Assembly (NCBI GenBank): GCA_947589075.1
Contig: CANQBS010000018.1
Location: 1-40,407 of the forward strand
Length of the DNA: 40,407 bases
Reading direction: 5' to 3'
From: an uncultured Acetatifactor sp.
GTDB taxonomy: Bacteria > Bacillota > Clostridia > Lachnospirales > Lachnospiraceae
Position numbers and translations under genes: made by a program. Every line of letters starts with the position of its first letter. The stretch's first letter is position 1. The notes below the pieces were generated by a model. It ran no database searches, was not told where the DNA came from, and was given only the letters and a program-made list of their open reading frames with translations. This document shows, one piece after another, positions 23,613 to 31,846 of the stretch.

Positions 23613-23642
23613 AATTTCGCAGAGTTGGGTACTCTGTGCAAA
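23613..23642 (+). repeat. Left inverted recombination site
   Basis: Arms ...GCAGAGT and ACTCTGTGCAAA flank a 5-nt asymmetric spacer TGGGT (23626-23630). A 22-bp core, 23620-23641, is the exact reverse complement of 25172-25193. The geometry resembles a lox-type site. Confidence 0.85.
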
Positions 23643-23665
23643 TAAATGTACTCATAACAAATGGT

Positions 23666-23694
23666 ATTTTAGCATGGAAATCCAGGTTTGGCAA
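23666..23694 (-). promoter_or_regulatory. Outward promoter inside the invertible segment
   Basis: On the minus strand TTGCCA (23694-23689), a 17-nt spacer and an extended -10 TGC-TAAAAT (23671-23666) are near consensus. It now reads left through the left site into a hairpin. After inversion it would sit near 25154 and read right, into the exopolysaccharide operon. Confidence 0.8.
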
Positions 23695-23720
23695 TAAGTA
23701 AATGTTATTTTTGCGATTCT

Positions 23721-23749
23721 TTGACAAAAAAATACGGAAAAAATACTCC
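23721..23749 (+). promoter_or_regulatory. Possible recombinase promoter
   Basis: TTGACA (23721-23726), a 17-nt spacer and TACTCC (23744-23749) lie about 140 nt before the recombinase start. A perfect TATAAT at 23847-23852 lacks a -35 and is an alternative. Confidence 0.35.
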
Positions 23750-23888
23750 CGCACTGCTTTTGTTTGCTGCAGGGCACCGTTTTTCAGAGATGGACAGGAA
23801 GTTATTCACAGTCAAATAAGCAGTCAGAAGGAGGGCGGGGATTCGGTATAATGAATATTGAAAACTACTGATACAAGGAGGATCTGTT

Positions 23889-25019
23889 ATGGCTAGAAAG
23901 GGTGAAAATATTTTTAAGAGAAAAGACGGCAGGTGGGAGGCGCGCTATGTCAGAGGACACGAATTATCCGGGAAGATCAAGTATGGCTTTTGTTACGGGA
24001 AGACCTATCGGGAAGCAAAAGACAAGGTTATGAAAGCAAGGCTGGATACGCAGCGCCAGGCGAAGCCGCAGATATCCCATGAACGGAGACAATTTACCTT
24101 CTTTTGCGACGAATGGCTTGCCCTCCAGCGGGGCGAAGTACGAGAATCTACCTATATAAAATATAGTGCGATTTTGGAAAAACATGTAAAGCCCACATTG
24201 GGGAAATACATTCCATCCGCACTGAATACAAAGGTAATTGAGGACTTTAAATGGAAACTTTTGGATCTGGACAGTCTTGCCCCCAAAACAGTAAAAGACA
24301 TCCTGTTGGTGCTCCGGGCGGTTATAAACCATACTGCAAAGCAATTTCCAGGTTCATTTTCAGCCCTTGAGTTCCATTATCCCAAAATAGAAAAAAAGGA
24401 AATGAGAGTCCTGTCCTCTGAGGAGCAGCGAAGACTGACCGTGTATCTTTTGTCGGGGATGGACAGCTGTCAATTTGGGGTTCTCCTGGCGCTGTATACT
24501 GGGATGAGGCTGGGAGAGCTGTGCGCCCTTAGATGGGGAAACATATCTGTCCGGGAGCGGACGATTAAGATTTGTGAAACCATGCAGCGGTTAAAAAACA
24601 CAGCCCAGGAAGCAGAGTCAAAAGCAGAGTCAAAAACAAAGTTATGGGTAGGGATTCCGAAAAGCGATACCTCCTACCGTATGATTCCCATGTCAGACTG
24701 TGTCGCGGACCTTTGCGGCAAAATGTTAAAAAACGATCCTGACGCCTATATTTTAACAGGGACAAAGAAACCGATGGATCCAAGGACGCTGCAATATCGG
24801 CTGGAAAAATATACTCGGGAATGCGGGATAGAAGGAGTCCATTTCCACACGCTCAGGCACTCCTTCGCAACAAGGTGTGTGGAAGCCGGTTTTGAATTGA
24901 AAAGCCTCAGTGAAGTTCTCGGTCATGCAAACACTTCGATCACCCTTGACCGGTATGTACATTCCTCCCTGGAACTGAAAAGAGCCAACATGAATAAGCT
25001 TACGTTTCTTCCCCTCTGA
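23889..25019 (+). CDS. Tyrosine recombinase/integrase (probable DNA invertase of the EPS switch)
   Basis: This complete 376-residue tyrosine recombinase has an AP2-like N-terminal DNA-binding region (FKRKDGRWEARYVRG), a SAM-like core-binding domain and a catalytic domain. The catalytic set is present: Arg207 (TGMRLGEL), His320-x-x-Arg323 (HTLRHSF), His346 (LGHAN) and the nucleophile Tyr356 (LDRYVHSS). AAGGAGGA precedes ATG 23889. It lies between two inverted lox-like sites and directly upstream of the exopolysaccharide operon, with no excisionase, relaxase or phage gene nearby. I infer that it inverts the segment that contains it. A 12-nt perfect repeat (AGCAGAGTCAAA twice, 24611-24634) lies in the coding sequence. 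Confidence 0.93.
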   Translation: MARKGENIFKRKDGRWEARYVRGHELSGKIKYGFCYGKTYREAKDKVMKARLDTQRQAKPQISHERRQFTFFCDEWLALQRGEVRESTYIKYSAILEKHVKPTLGKYIPSALNTKVIEDFKWKLLDLDSLAPKTVKDILLVLRAVINHTAKQFPGSFSALEFHYPKIEKKEMRVLSSEEQRRLTVYLLSGMDSCQFGVLLALYTGMRLGELCALRWGNISVRERTIKICETMQRLKNTAQEAESKAESKTKLWVGIPKSDTSYRMIPMSDCVADLCGKMLKNDPDAYILTGTKKPMDPRTLQYRLEKYTRECGIEGVHFHTLRHSFATRCVEAGFELKSLSEVLGHANTSITLDRYVHSSLELKRANMNKLTFLPL

Positions 25020-25170
25020 TTTATAGCAGCCAGAATTTTATAGCAGTCAAAAACCGCAGTCATTTCGGCAGCTCCTATAAAACGCACAGCCGTATGAAGA
25101 TACGGGAAAATGCCTTTTATGCGGAGTTTTCGCCACGTTTATTCTCAAAAATCCCATATCATTTTGAATT

Positions 25171-25200
25171 GTTGCACAGAGTACCCAACTCTGTGCAAAG
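25171..25200 (+). repeat. Right inverted recombination site
   Basis: TTGCACAGAGT (25172-25182), spacer ACCCA (25183-25187) and ACTCTGTGCAA (25188-25198) form a perfect 11-bp palindrome with an asymmetric centre, inverted relative to the left site. It lies 80 nt before the first exopolysaccharide gene. No good promoter was seen between the recombinase gene and that start in the present orientation (25020-25279). Confidence 0.88.
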
Positions 25201-25279
25201 GGAAATCAGTTTGGGCTCCATTTTAATATAAGTTTTGTCAAAAATCCAGAAATAATACATTCCATGCAGGGGTATTCAT

Positions 25280-26035
25280 ATGTTTCGCAAAAATAATGCC
25301 GGGTGGCTGCCCGGGATGATCGATGTTCACTGCCACCTTCTGCCGGGGGTGGATGACGGGGCCGGAAGTCTGGAGGAATCCCTTGCAATGCTTCGGATCG
25401 CTTGGAAAGAGGGTATCACGGATATCATCGTGACGCCGCATTTTTCGGGGGAAAGGCAGAATGCAGGCTCGCGGACATTGCTGCAGTCAATCAGGAAAGT
25501 CCAGGCGGAGGCGGAGGGGCACCGCATCCCCATAAGGCTGTATCCAGGCAATGAGATCTATTATTTTGACGGGGTGGAGGCGTGCCTGAAGGATGGGGCG
25601 GCATGCACCATGAACGGCAGCCGGTATGTACTGGTTGAATTCGCACCATTTGTTTCCTTTCATGCCCTGCGCAATGCCCTGGACAGGATAAGGGCCAATG
25701 GGTATTATCCTGTCCTTGCCCATGCTGAGCGTTATGAATGCCTCCTGCAGGATACAAACCAGGTGGCGTACCTGAAGGATATGGGCGTGCAGATTCAGGT
25801 CAATTCCGGCAGTATTACTGGAAAGGGCGGTTCTGCCGTGAAGCGGTTTGCCCACCGGGCGCTGCATGAGCAGATGGTGGATTACATAGGAACGGACGCC
25901 CACAGCTGCAGGAGCCGCGTGCCGAAAATGGCGAAATGCAGGGACATTGTAGTACAGAAATACGGCAGGGAATACGCACTTCGCCTTTTGCGGGGGAATG
26001 CGGAAAAATTTTTTATGATTGACGAAAGCGAGTAA
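25280..26035 (+). CDS. PHP-type tyrosine-protein phosphatase (CpsB/YwqE-like)
   Basis: This Mn-dependent phosphatase dephosphorylates the capsule BY-kinase and so tunes polymer synthesis. The 251-residue PHP domain shows IDVHCHLLPGVDDGA, IIVTPHFSGER, LVEFAPF, VLAHAERYECL and GTDAHSC, the usual metal-binding order. ATG 25280 is preceded by AGGGGT. It is the first gene of the exopolysaccharide operon. Together with the next two genes it forms the canonical regulatory trio (phosphatase, chain-length protein, kinase). Confidence 0.92.
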   Translation: MFRKNNAGWLPGMIDVHCHLLPGVDDGAGSLEESLAMLRIAWKEGITDIIVTPHFSGERQNAGSRTLLQSIRKVQAEAEGHRIPIRLYPGNEIYYFDGVEACLKDGAACTMNGSRYVLVEFAPFVSFHALRNALDRIRANGYYPVLAHAERYECLLQDTNQVAYLKDMGVQIQVNSGSITGKGGSAVKRFAHRALHEQMVDYIGTDAHSCRSRVPKMAKCRDIVVQKYGREYALRLLRGNAEKFFMIDESE

Positions 26036-26036
26036 G

Positions 26037-26777
26037 ATGATGACGGAACAGGGAAATCAGAGAGATGTGGTCGAAATTGACGTGGTTGAGCTGCTGCTTT
26101 ACTTTTTGAAAAAATGGTATCTCTTTTTAATCGTTTCGCTTGTGAGTCTGGCGGCCGGATTGGGGATCTGCTTCTTTTTGATCACCCCCCAATACAAATC
26201 CACCACAAAGATCATCATATTAAACCGGCAGGACAACGGGTCCATTACCTACAGCGATATGCAGCTGGCAAGTCAGCTGACCAAGGATTATGAGGAGCTG
26301 ATCGTGAGCCGGGACGTACTGGAAGAGGTGATCCGGGAGTGCGGGCTGGAGGATGATTATGAGGAACTGATGAAGCGGGTCGAGGTGGAAAACATAACAG
26401 ACACGAGGATCATCTCCATCACGGTGGAAGACCCTTCTCCGGCACAGGCACAGATGATTGCGGACAGTATCCGGGAGACAGCGGCGGAACATATCCGTGC
26501 TGTCACTGACGTGGAAGCGGTCAATATCGCTGAAAAGGCAAATTTCCCAATAGAAAAGTCCTCTCCTTCCACGCTGCTGTGGGCGGTGCTGTCGGCTGGC
26601 GCCGGATTTCTCGCTGTCTTCGTGATCTTGTTGGTTCGCTTCCTGTCTGACGATACGATCAAGACCGCCGAGGATATCGAGAAATACCTTGGACTGTCAA
26701 CGCTTGCCATCATACCCAAGGCGGATTCTACAGGCGGAAAGAAAAAGAAGTTTCAGATGAACAAGGAAAGGACCTGA
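26037..26777 (+). CDS. Chain-length determinant / CpsC-like kinase activator
   Basis: This 246-residue Wzz-type protein has a transmembrane segment near residues 27-48 (WYLFLIVSLVSLAAGLGICF), an extracellular coil-forming region and a second segment near 183-203 (LLWAVLSAGAGFLAVFVILL). It activates the BY-kinase and sets polymer length at the membrane. ATG 26037, just after the phosphatase stop, is preferred; a TTG at 26019 opens the same frame. The ribosome site is weak, so translation is probably coupled to the upstream gene. Confidence 0.88.
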   Translation: MMTEQGNQRDVVEIDVVELLLYFLKKWYLFLIVSLVSLAAGLGICFFLITPQYKSTTKIIILNRQDNGSITYSDMQLASQLTKDYEELIVSRDVLEEVIRECGLEDDYEELMKRVEVENITDTRIISITVEDPSPAQAQMIADSIRETAAEHIRAVTDVEAVNIAEKANFPIEKSSPSTLLWAVLSAGAGFLAVFVILLVRFLSDDTIKTAEDIEKYLGLSTLAIIPKADSTGGKKKKFQMNKERT

Positions 26778-26779
26778 AC

Positions 26780-27478
26780 ATGCAGAGGATCAGTATTCAG
26801 AAACCCCACACAAGTTTTCCCGTGCAGGAAGCAATTAAAACATTACGTTCCAACATCGATTTTTCCGGTGAAAACATCAAGGCGATCTGTGTGACCAGCG
26901 CCTTGCCGGGAGATGGGAAAAGCACCATCAGCTATGAACTGGCGTGTTCCTTTGCGCAGAACGGCAGGAAAGTTTTGCTGGTAGATGCGGACATGCGCAA
27001 ATCCGTCATGAGAAAATTTGCGATAGAAGGGGACGCCCAATACGGCCTGTCCCATCTTCTGGCAGGCAAAGCCGGCGTTGATGACGTCATGTGCCAAACA
27101 AATTTGAAAAACCTCTTTCTGATATTCGCAGGACAGTTTCCTCCAGATCCCAGCGAACTGCTGGGCAGCAGAAGATTTCAGGCATTGATAACCACTGCGA
27201 GGGAAAAGCTGGATATGGTGATCGTGGATACCCCTCCTGTGGGGTCGGTGATAGATGCAGCTGTGGCATCCAGAGTTTGCGATGGCGCGGTTCTGGTGCT
27301 GCGGGATGGGGCTGTCAGTTATCGCCTGGCGCAGAGGGTTAAAACCCAGCTGGATACGGCGGGGGTCAGGATCCTGGGCTGTGTGCTGAATGAGGTAGAC
27401 ATCAGCGCGAACCGCTATTATGGGCATTATTATGGGAAATATTATGGAAAGTACTATGGAAAATATTATGGTGAATAA
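26780..27478 (+). CDS. BY-kinase (CpsD/EpsB-like) with tyrosine-repeat tail
   Basis: This cytoplasmic tyrosine autokinase of the capsule machinery, 232 residues, has Walker A (SALPGDGKST), Walker A' (VLLVDADMR) and Walker B (MVIVDTPP). The C-terminal tyrosine cluster that becomes autophosphorylated is RYYGHYYGKYYGKYYGKYYG, encoded by five 12-nt DNA repeats. It starts 2 nt after the preceding gene. As in Firmicutes generally, the transmembrane activator is a separate protein (the previous gene). Confidence 0.95.
   Translation: MQRISIQKPHTSFPVQEAIKTLRSNIDFSGENIKAICVTSALPGDGKSTISYELACSFAQNGRKVLLVDADMRKSVMRKFAIEGDAQYGLSHLLAGKAGVDDVMCQTNLKNLFLIFAGQFPPDPSELLGSRRFQALITTAREKLDMVIVDTPPVGSVIDAAVASRVCDGAVLVLRDGAVSYRLAQRVKTQLDTAGVRILGCVLNEVDISANRYYGHYYGKYYGKYYGKYYGE
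27416..27475 (+). repeat. 12-nt tandem repeat, 5 units, coding the BY-kinase tyrosine tail
   Basis: Units start at 27416, 27428, 27440, 27452 and 27464, each TA(T/C)TATGG-x4, encoding YYG(H/K/E). The stop codon follows directly. Unit gain or loss keeps the frame and changes the number of phosphorylatable tyrosines. Confidence 0.93.
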
Positions 27479-27481
27479 ATC

Positions 27482-27490
27482 GGGGGGGGG
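27482..27490 (+). repeat. Poly-G tract, 9 G, between the BY-kinase and sugar transferase genes
   Basis: Nine G in a row lie 4 nt after the BY-kinase stop, in a 194-nt gap with no other recognised element. Such tracts are slippage-prone. Confidence 0.8.
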
Positions 27491-27672
27491 TAATTCGGAA
27501 TTGCTCACTCCCCGGTTCTGCAGAGGGACGCGGCTTTTGGTTAGCAGGAATGAATTGAGATGTGGGAAAAAGAGGGTTCTTTGAAACCTCCTTAAAACCA
27601 ACGCTGAAATCCATGAGGAATATCTTTGTGGATAGGTATGGAATAGATTAACGAAAAATGGAGCAGAGGCTT

Positions 27673-28371
27673 ATGGAACAAGTTGTGCAGAAGAGCCCAG
27701 CCGATGTCTGTGGACTGGCGGATGCGGGGAATATTTCTTTATATGCTGTTATCCCTAATAAAAAGCGGGGCTACAGGTTTATCAAGCGGGCTTTTGATAT
27801 CGTGGCAAGCTTGTGTGGGATTCTCGTGCTATCGCCCCTGTTCCTGATTGTGGCGGTCGCGATTTTTATGGATGATCCGGGGCCGGTGCTGTTTTTTCAG
27901 GATAGGATTGGCCGGGAAGAAGGTAAATTTCGGCTATGGAAATTTCGCAGTATGGTAATAAATGCCGAGGAAAAGCTTTCTCAATTATCTGATGATGAAC
28001 GAGCGGAATTTGCCAAGGATTTTAAATTGAAAAGAGATCCCAGAATTACAAGGGTCGGGCATTTTATTCGTCAGACCAGCGTTGACGAACTTCCTCAACT
28101 TTTCAACGTGCTGAGAGGGGATATGTCTTTGGTTGGACCAAGACCGCCTCTTTTGGAAGAACGGGAGGCTTATGGGCAACATTTAAAAAAAGTCATGTCA
28201 GTCAGACCAGGACTAACAGGATACTGGCAAGTGCATGGACGTAATAATACGGACTATGCTGAAAGGATTGAAATGCAGGAATATTACATAGATCATCAAT
28301 CCCTGCTTTTGGATATTCAAATTCTTTTTGAAACAGTAAAAGCAGTTTCTTCTGGAACAGGTGCAATGTAG
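27673..28371 (+). CDS. Undecaprenyl-phosphate sugar-1-phosphate transferase (priming glycosyltransferase)
   Basis: This enzyme starts each repeat unit by moving a sugar-1-phosphate from a UDP-sugar to undecaprenyl phosphate. The 232 residues have a membrane segment near 40-62 (FDIVASLCGILVLSPLFLIV) and the conserved bacterial sugar transferase motifs. These are DPGPVLFFQDRIGR, FRLWKFRSM, VDELPQLFNVLRGDMSLVGP, RPGLTGYWQVHGR and a final DIQILFETVKAV. Only the catalytic C-terminal type is present, with no WbaP-like N-terminal multi-span part. ATG 27673 has AGAGG upstream; ATG 27658 is in frame but lacks a ribosome site. Confidence 0.92.
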   Translation: MEQVVQKSPADVCGLADAGNISLYAVIPNKKRGYRFIKRAFDIVASLCGILVLSPLFLIVAVAIFMDDPGPVLFFQDRIGREEGKFRLWKFRSMVINAEEKLSQLSDDERAEFAKDFKLKRDPRITRVGHFIRQTSVDELPQLFNVLRGDMSLVGPRPPLLEEREAYGQHLKKVMSVRPGLTGYWQVHGRNNTDYAERIEMQEYYIDHQSLLLDIQILFETVKAVSSGTGAM

Positions 28372-28383
28372 GAGAGATAAGAA

Positions 28384-29355
28384 ATGGCAATTCTGATCTG
28401 CGGCGGAGCCGGATATATAGGTTCCCACACGAACAAGCTGTTGTCACAGCAGGGATATGACACGGTTATATTTGACAACCTGGTATATGGACATAAAGAG
28501 GCAGTCAAATGGGGAACTTTTGTTCAGGGAGACCTGAAAAACCAGGAAGAGATAGAAGCTGTGTTTCAGAAATATCCCATTGACGCCGTGCTCCATTTCG
28601 CGGCGTATGCCTATGTGGGGGAGAGCGTGCGGGAGCCGGAGAAATATTATTACAACAATGTCGTGAATACGCTGAACCTGCTCCATGTGATGAAAAAATA
28701 TCACTGTGACAAGATCATCTTTTCTTCCACCTGTGCAACCTACGGGGAACCTGAGAAAGTGCCCATCACGGAGGAGATGCCCCAGAAGCCGATCAATCCC
28801 TATGGGGAGACGAAGCTGACGATAGAGCGGATTTTTCGGGATTATGAAAAGGCGTATGGATTAAAATATGTCGTGCTGCGGTATTTTAACGCGGCGGGCG
28901 CTGACCCGGACGGGGAGATCGGGGAAAGCCATGATCCGGAGACGCACATCATCCCGCTGGTATTGGATGCGGCGTCAGGGAAAAGGCCGGACATTAAGGT
29001 GTTTGGAACGGACTATCCTACGCCGGACGGGAGCTGTGTGAGGGATTATATCCATGTGACAGACCTGGCGCAGGCGCATCTGCTGGCGCTGCGGTATCTG
29101 GAAAACGGTGGCGAAAGTGACTGCTTCAACCTGGGGAATGAGAAGGGCACTAGCGTGCTGGAAGCCATTGACGCGGTAAAGCGGGTGACTGGGAGAGACT
29201 TTAAGGTCACTCTCACAGACCGCAGGCCGAGCGATCCGGCAGTGCTTGTGGGAAGCAGTGAAAAGGCAAAAGCAGTGCTGGGCTGGAAGCCGGAGTATGC
29301 GGATATTGATACAATTGTGAGGCATGCGTGGGAGTGGCATGAATCTATTTTTTGA
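28384..29355 (+). CDS. galE: UDP-glucose 4-epimerase
   Basis: This enzyme interconverts UDP-glucose and UDP-galactose (or the GlcNAc forms) to supply the polymer. The 323-residue SDR-fold protein carries the NAD motif GGAGYIGSH, the catalytic region SSTCATYG and the YxxxK pair in YGETK. A complete C-terminal substrate domain is present (VGSSEKAKAVLGWKPEY). It is higher in GC than the genes that follow. It starts 12 nt after the sugar transferase gene, with GGAGAGATAAG upstream. Confidence 0.95.
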   Translation: MAILICGGAGYIGSHTNKLLSQQGYDTVIFDNLVYGHKEAVKWGTFVQGDLKNQEEIEAVFQKYPIDAVLHFAAYAYVGESVREPEKYYYNNVVNTLNLLHVMKKYHCDKIIFSSTCATYGEPEKVPITEEMPQKPINPYGETKLTIERIFRDYEKAYGLKYVVLRYFNAAGADPDGEIGESHDPETHIIPLVLDAASGKRPDIKVFGTDYPTPDGSCVRDYIHVTDLAQAHLLALRYLENGGESDCFNLGNEKGTSVLEAIDAVKRVTGRDFKVTLTDRRPSDPAVLVGSSEKAKAVLGWKPEYADIDTIVRHAWEWHESIF

Positions 29356-29373
29356 TAAAGAGGTTACGCATAT

Positions 29374-30384
29374 ATGGAAATTCATATTGTATATTGCACG
29401 GATGATAATTTTGCGATGATTTGTGCAACGTCCATGGTTTCAGTAATGGAAAACAAAGGGGACGAAGATATATGTTTTCATATTATTGACAATCAAATTT
29501 CTAATGTTAAGCGAGATAAAATGCAGGATTTGATTGAGAGGTACTCGAATTGCAAAATTGATTTCTATCCATTTCCTGATTTGACTGCAATTTTTTCTCA
29601 TGAATTGCATTATGACGCGGAGCATGTTTCTATTTCAAGCTACGGCAGGCTGTTTCTGGAAAGAATTCTACCAATAGACGTTTCCAGAATCTTATATCTG
29701 GACTGTGACACCATTGTACTGAAAGGTCTGTCCGACCTATATTCGATGAACTTACAAGGAAAAGTTATTGGAGGTGTGGATGATTGTAAAAGCGTTCGTT
29801 ATCGCAAAGTATTGGGGATACCTGATAATGCCAATTATATTAATGCGGGCGTTCTATTGATTGATTATCCCTTATGGAAGAAATACAAGTGCGAGGAGAA
29901 AATTGTCCAATATCTGGAAAAACAGCATGGGCGCGTACATTTTGAGGATCAGGGAACCATCAATGCCGTGTTCTATAATCAGATTCAGGCGCTTCCGCTT
30001 CAATACAATGTGATGACACATATGTTTGATCTTTCGTTCGAGGAATTAATGGCATTCCGCAAGCCCGCTGTGGCTTATACTAAACAGGAAATAGAATGTG
30101 CCAAGGCAGATCCAACCATTATTCATTTTACGAGTAGCTTTTTAACGAAGGGGCGAGCATGGGATGTCAATACGAATCACAGCAGAAAGTCACTCTATCA
30201 ATCTTATATGCGTAAAGCCGGCTGTACCGAAAACCTAAAAGAAAAGCAGTATTCATTCAAGGCGAGAGTACGGATTTGGATGGTTGCCCATTTGCCGAGG
30301 AAGTGTCTTTTAGCATTGGCTATGATTGCTCATGAGTACATTAATCCGTTGAAGTTTTGGCTTATCATGCGTTATAATCGGTAA
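29374..30384 (+). CDS. Glycosyltransferase family 8
   Basis: This 336-residue GT-A fold retaining transferase probably adds galactose or glucose to the lipid-linked unit. It shows the N-terminal IHIVYCTDDNFAMICATSM, RLFLERILP, the DxD-type metal site YLDCDTIVL, NYINAGVLLID and HFEDQGTINAVF. A C-terminal amphipathic stretch (VRIWMVAHLPRKCLLALAMI) may contact the membrane. The exact sugar cannot be told. The gene is AT-rich relative to galE, marking the start of the variable cargo. Confidence 0.9.
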   Translation: MEIHIVYCTDDNFAMICATSMVSVMENKGDEDICFHIIDNQISNVKRDKMQDLIERYSNCKIDFYPFPDLTAIFSHELHYDAEHVSISSYGRLFLERILPIDVSRILYLDCDTIVLKGLSDLYSMNLQGKVIGGVDDCKSVRYRKVLGIPDNANYINAGVLLIDYPLWKKYKCEEKIVQYLEKQHGRVHFEDQGTINAVFYNQIQALPLQYNVMTHMFDLSFEELMAFRKPAVAYTKQEIECAKADPTIIHFTSSFLTKGRAWDVNTNHSRKSLYQSYMRKAGCTENLKEKQYSFKARVRIWMVAHLPRKCLLALAMIAHEYINPLKFWLIMRYNR

Positions 30385-30646
30385 ATTCATGTAATTGATA
30401 AAATGATGAAAAGATGTGATATATAAATTCTTAAAATTCATAATTGTCAAAGCACTTATGAAAATATGATTAATTTTGAATAGAAACTACAATGATAAGT
30501 TGGACACTCTATGATATGAATTTTTGTAAGTTATCTATAACCGAGGGTGTCACAATCATTAATTGCAATATTGAATGAGGTGGGATACATATTCCAACAA
30601 TGAGTAGTTAGAATTAATCAATAAATAGAAGGTGGGTGAGCGATAT
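30385..30646. other. AT-rich gap, nothing recognised
   Basis: These 262 nt between the GT8 and WavE-like genes hold no ORF of note and no convincing terminator or promoter. The base composition matches the flanking acquired genes, so it may be the residue of a lost gene. Confidence 0.4.
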
Positions 30647-31846
30647 ATGAAGATTGGCGCAAGATTTGTTTTAAAGTATATTGCCGAAAAAATAATAGAA
30701 CCAATTATAGAGTTATTTAATTATCCTTTGGCATATTTAGCTGGCAGATCAGAAAAAATGGAGAGAGTTGTTCTGTGTCCTATTATAAAAAGTTATTCAA
30801 AACACTCTAAATATAACATAATACAATACATAAAATACAAAAAGAATATTGAATCACTACCTACTGAATGGCCTAATAATACAAATCAATTTTCTGATTA
30901 TAGCATTATTCTGCAAGGGCCGATTAAGACAGAAGACAAATTTACCGTTGAAACGGTTTATTATTATACAAGATGCTATCCCGGTGCCTCTATTATTGTA
31001 TCAACATGGGTAGGATCCGATACATCAGCAAAGGCTGAAGTGAAAAAACTGGGTGCCTTTTGGGTAGAAAGTCAACCTCCTAAGTCCCCAGGTGCTGGAA
31101 ACATTAATATGCAACTTACATCATCCTTAGCCGGAGTAAGAAAAGCAAAGGAATTGGGATGCAAATTTTCGTTGAAAACGCGTACAGACCAAAGAATATA
31201 TGCGAATGATGTACTTCAATATTTCAGAAATTTACAGGAAGCGTTTCCATCGAAGGATCCACAAATAGTTTCAAAAAGGTTGATTTATATCAGTTGCAGA
31301 TCGGCCTCTTTTAGATATCTTCCGTTTTTCCTCTGTGATTTTGTTACATTTGGTGAAGTGGATGAACTGATAAAATTATACAATATTAAGAGGGATAGAA
31401 GGCCGAATAACTTTCATAAAAAGTTAGAAAAAGAAGAATCTTTGTTTAGAGAAGAAATTTATAATAAGTTAGAAATAAAAAGCGATTCCTCACCATATGA
31501 ACTTTTTCCTGATTTTGAAAAACAATATTATAAGTATATGTTATCAGAATATTATACAGTATTCAATTATTTTAACGAGCATATAGGTCGATTAAATCGA
31601 GGTGATGATTTAATGGATGCATACTACACTTATCTGAAAAATTATGCCGTCGTTGCCGACACCGAGAAACTTATGATTTACTGGCCTAAGTATACCATAG
31701 ATACAGCACAAGGTAACAATGAATTTACCACCAATGGAAAATTAAATTTCAAAAAATGGCTTGAAATCTATCTTCACTACGAACCCAAAAAAGATTGGTC
31801 TATGTGTGGTGTTAGTACTACGAGAGCGGGGAAAGAAACGATATGA
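30647..31846 (+). CDS. WavE-like LPS/polysaccharide biosynthesis protein
   Basis: This 399-residue protein contains the WavE-family block DYSIILQGPIKTEDKFTVET, then YPGASIIVSTWVGSD and KFSLKTRTDQRIYANDVL. These proteins accompany surface polysaccharide synthesis and are thought to be glycosyltransferases, but their reaction is not well established. An amphipathic N terminus precedes the core. ATG 30647 (MKIGARFVLKY) has GGTGAG 6 nt upstream; GTG 30632 is less likely. The gene is strongly AT-rich and its stop overlaps the next start by 4 nt. Confidence 0.75.
   Translation: MKIGARFVLKYIAEKIIEPIIELFNYPLAYLAGRSEKMERVVLCPIIKSYSKHSKYNIIQYIKYKKNIESLPTEWPNNTNQFSDYSIILQGPIKTEDKFTVETVYYYTRCYPGASIIVSTWVGSDTSAKAEVKKLGAFWVESQPPKSPGAGNINMQLTSSLAGVRKAKELGCKFSLKTRTDQRIYANDVLQYFRNLQEAFPSKDPQIVSKRLIYISCRSASFRYLPFFLCDFVTFGEVDELIKLYNIKRDRRPNNFHKKLEKEESLFREEIYNKLEIKSDSSPYELFPDFEKQYYKYMLSEYYTVFNYFNEHIGRLNRGDDLMDAYYTYLKNYAVVADTEKLMIYWPKYTIDTAQGNNEFTTNGKLNFKKWLEIYLHYEPKKDWSMCGVSTTRAGKETI

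Noticed and set aside
23613..25200. The recombinase as part of an insertion element or integrative element with the inverted sites as its ends
   Set aside because: Each site is itself a palindrome with an asymmetric centre, there are no target duplications next to them, and no other mobile-element genes are present. Crossover sites of an inversion system fit better, though the data do not exclude a minimal element.
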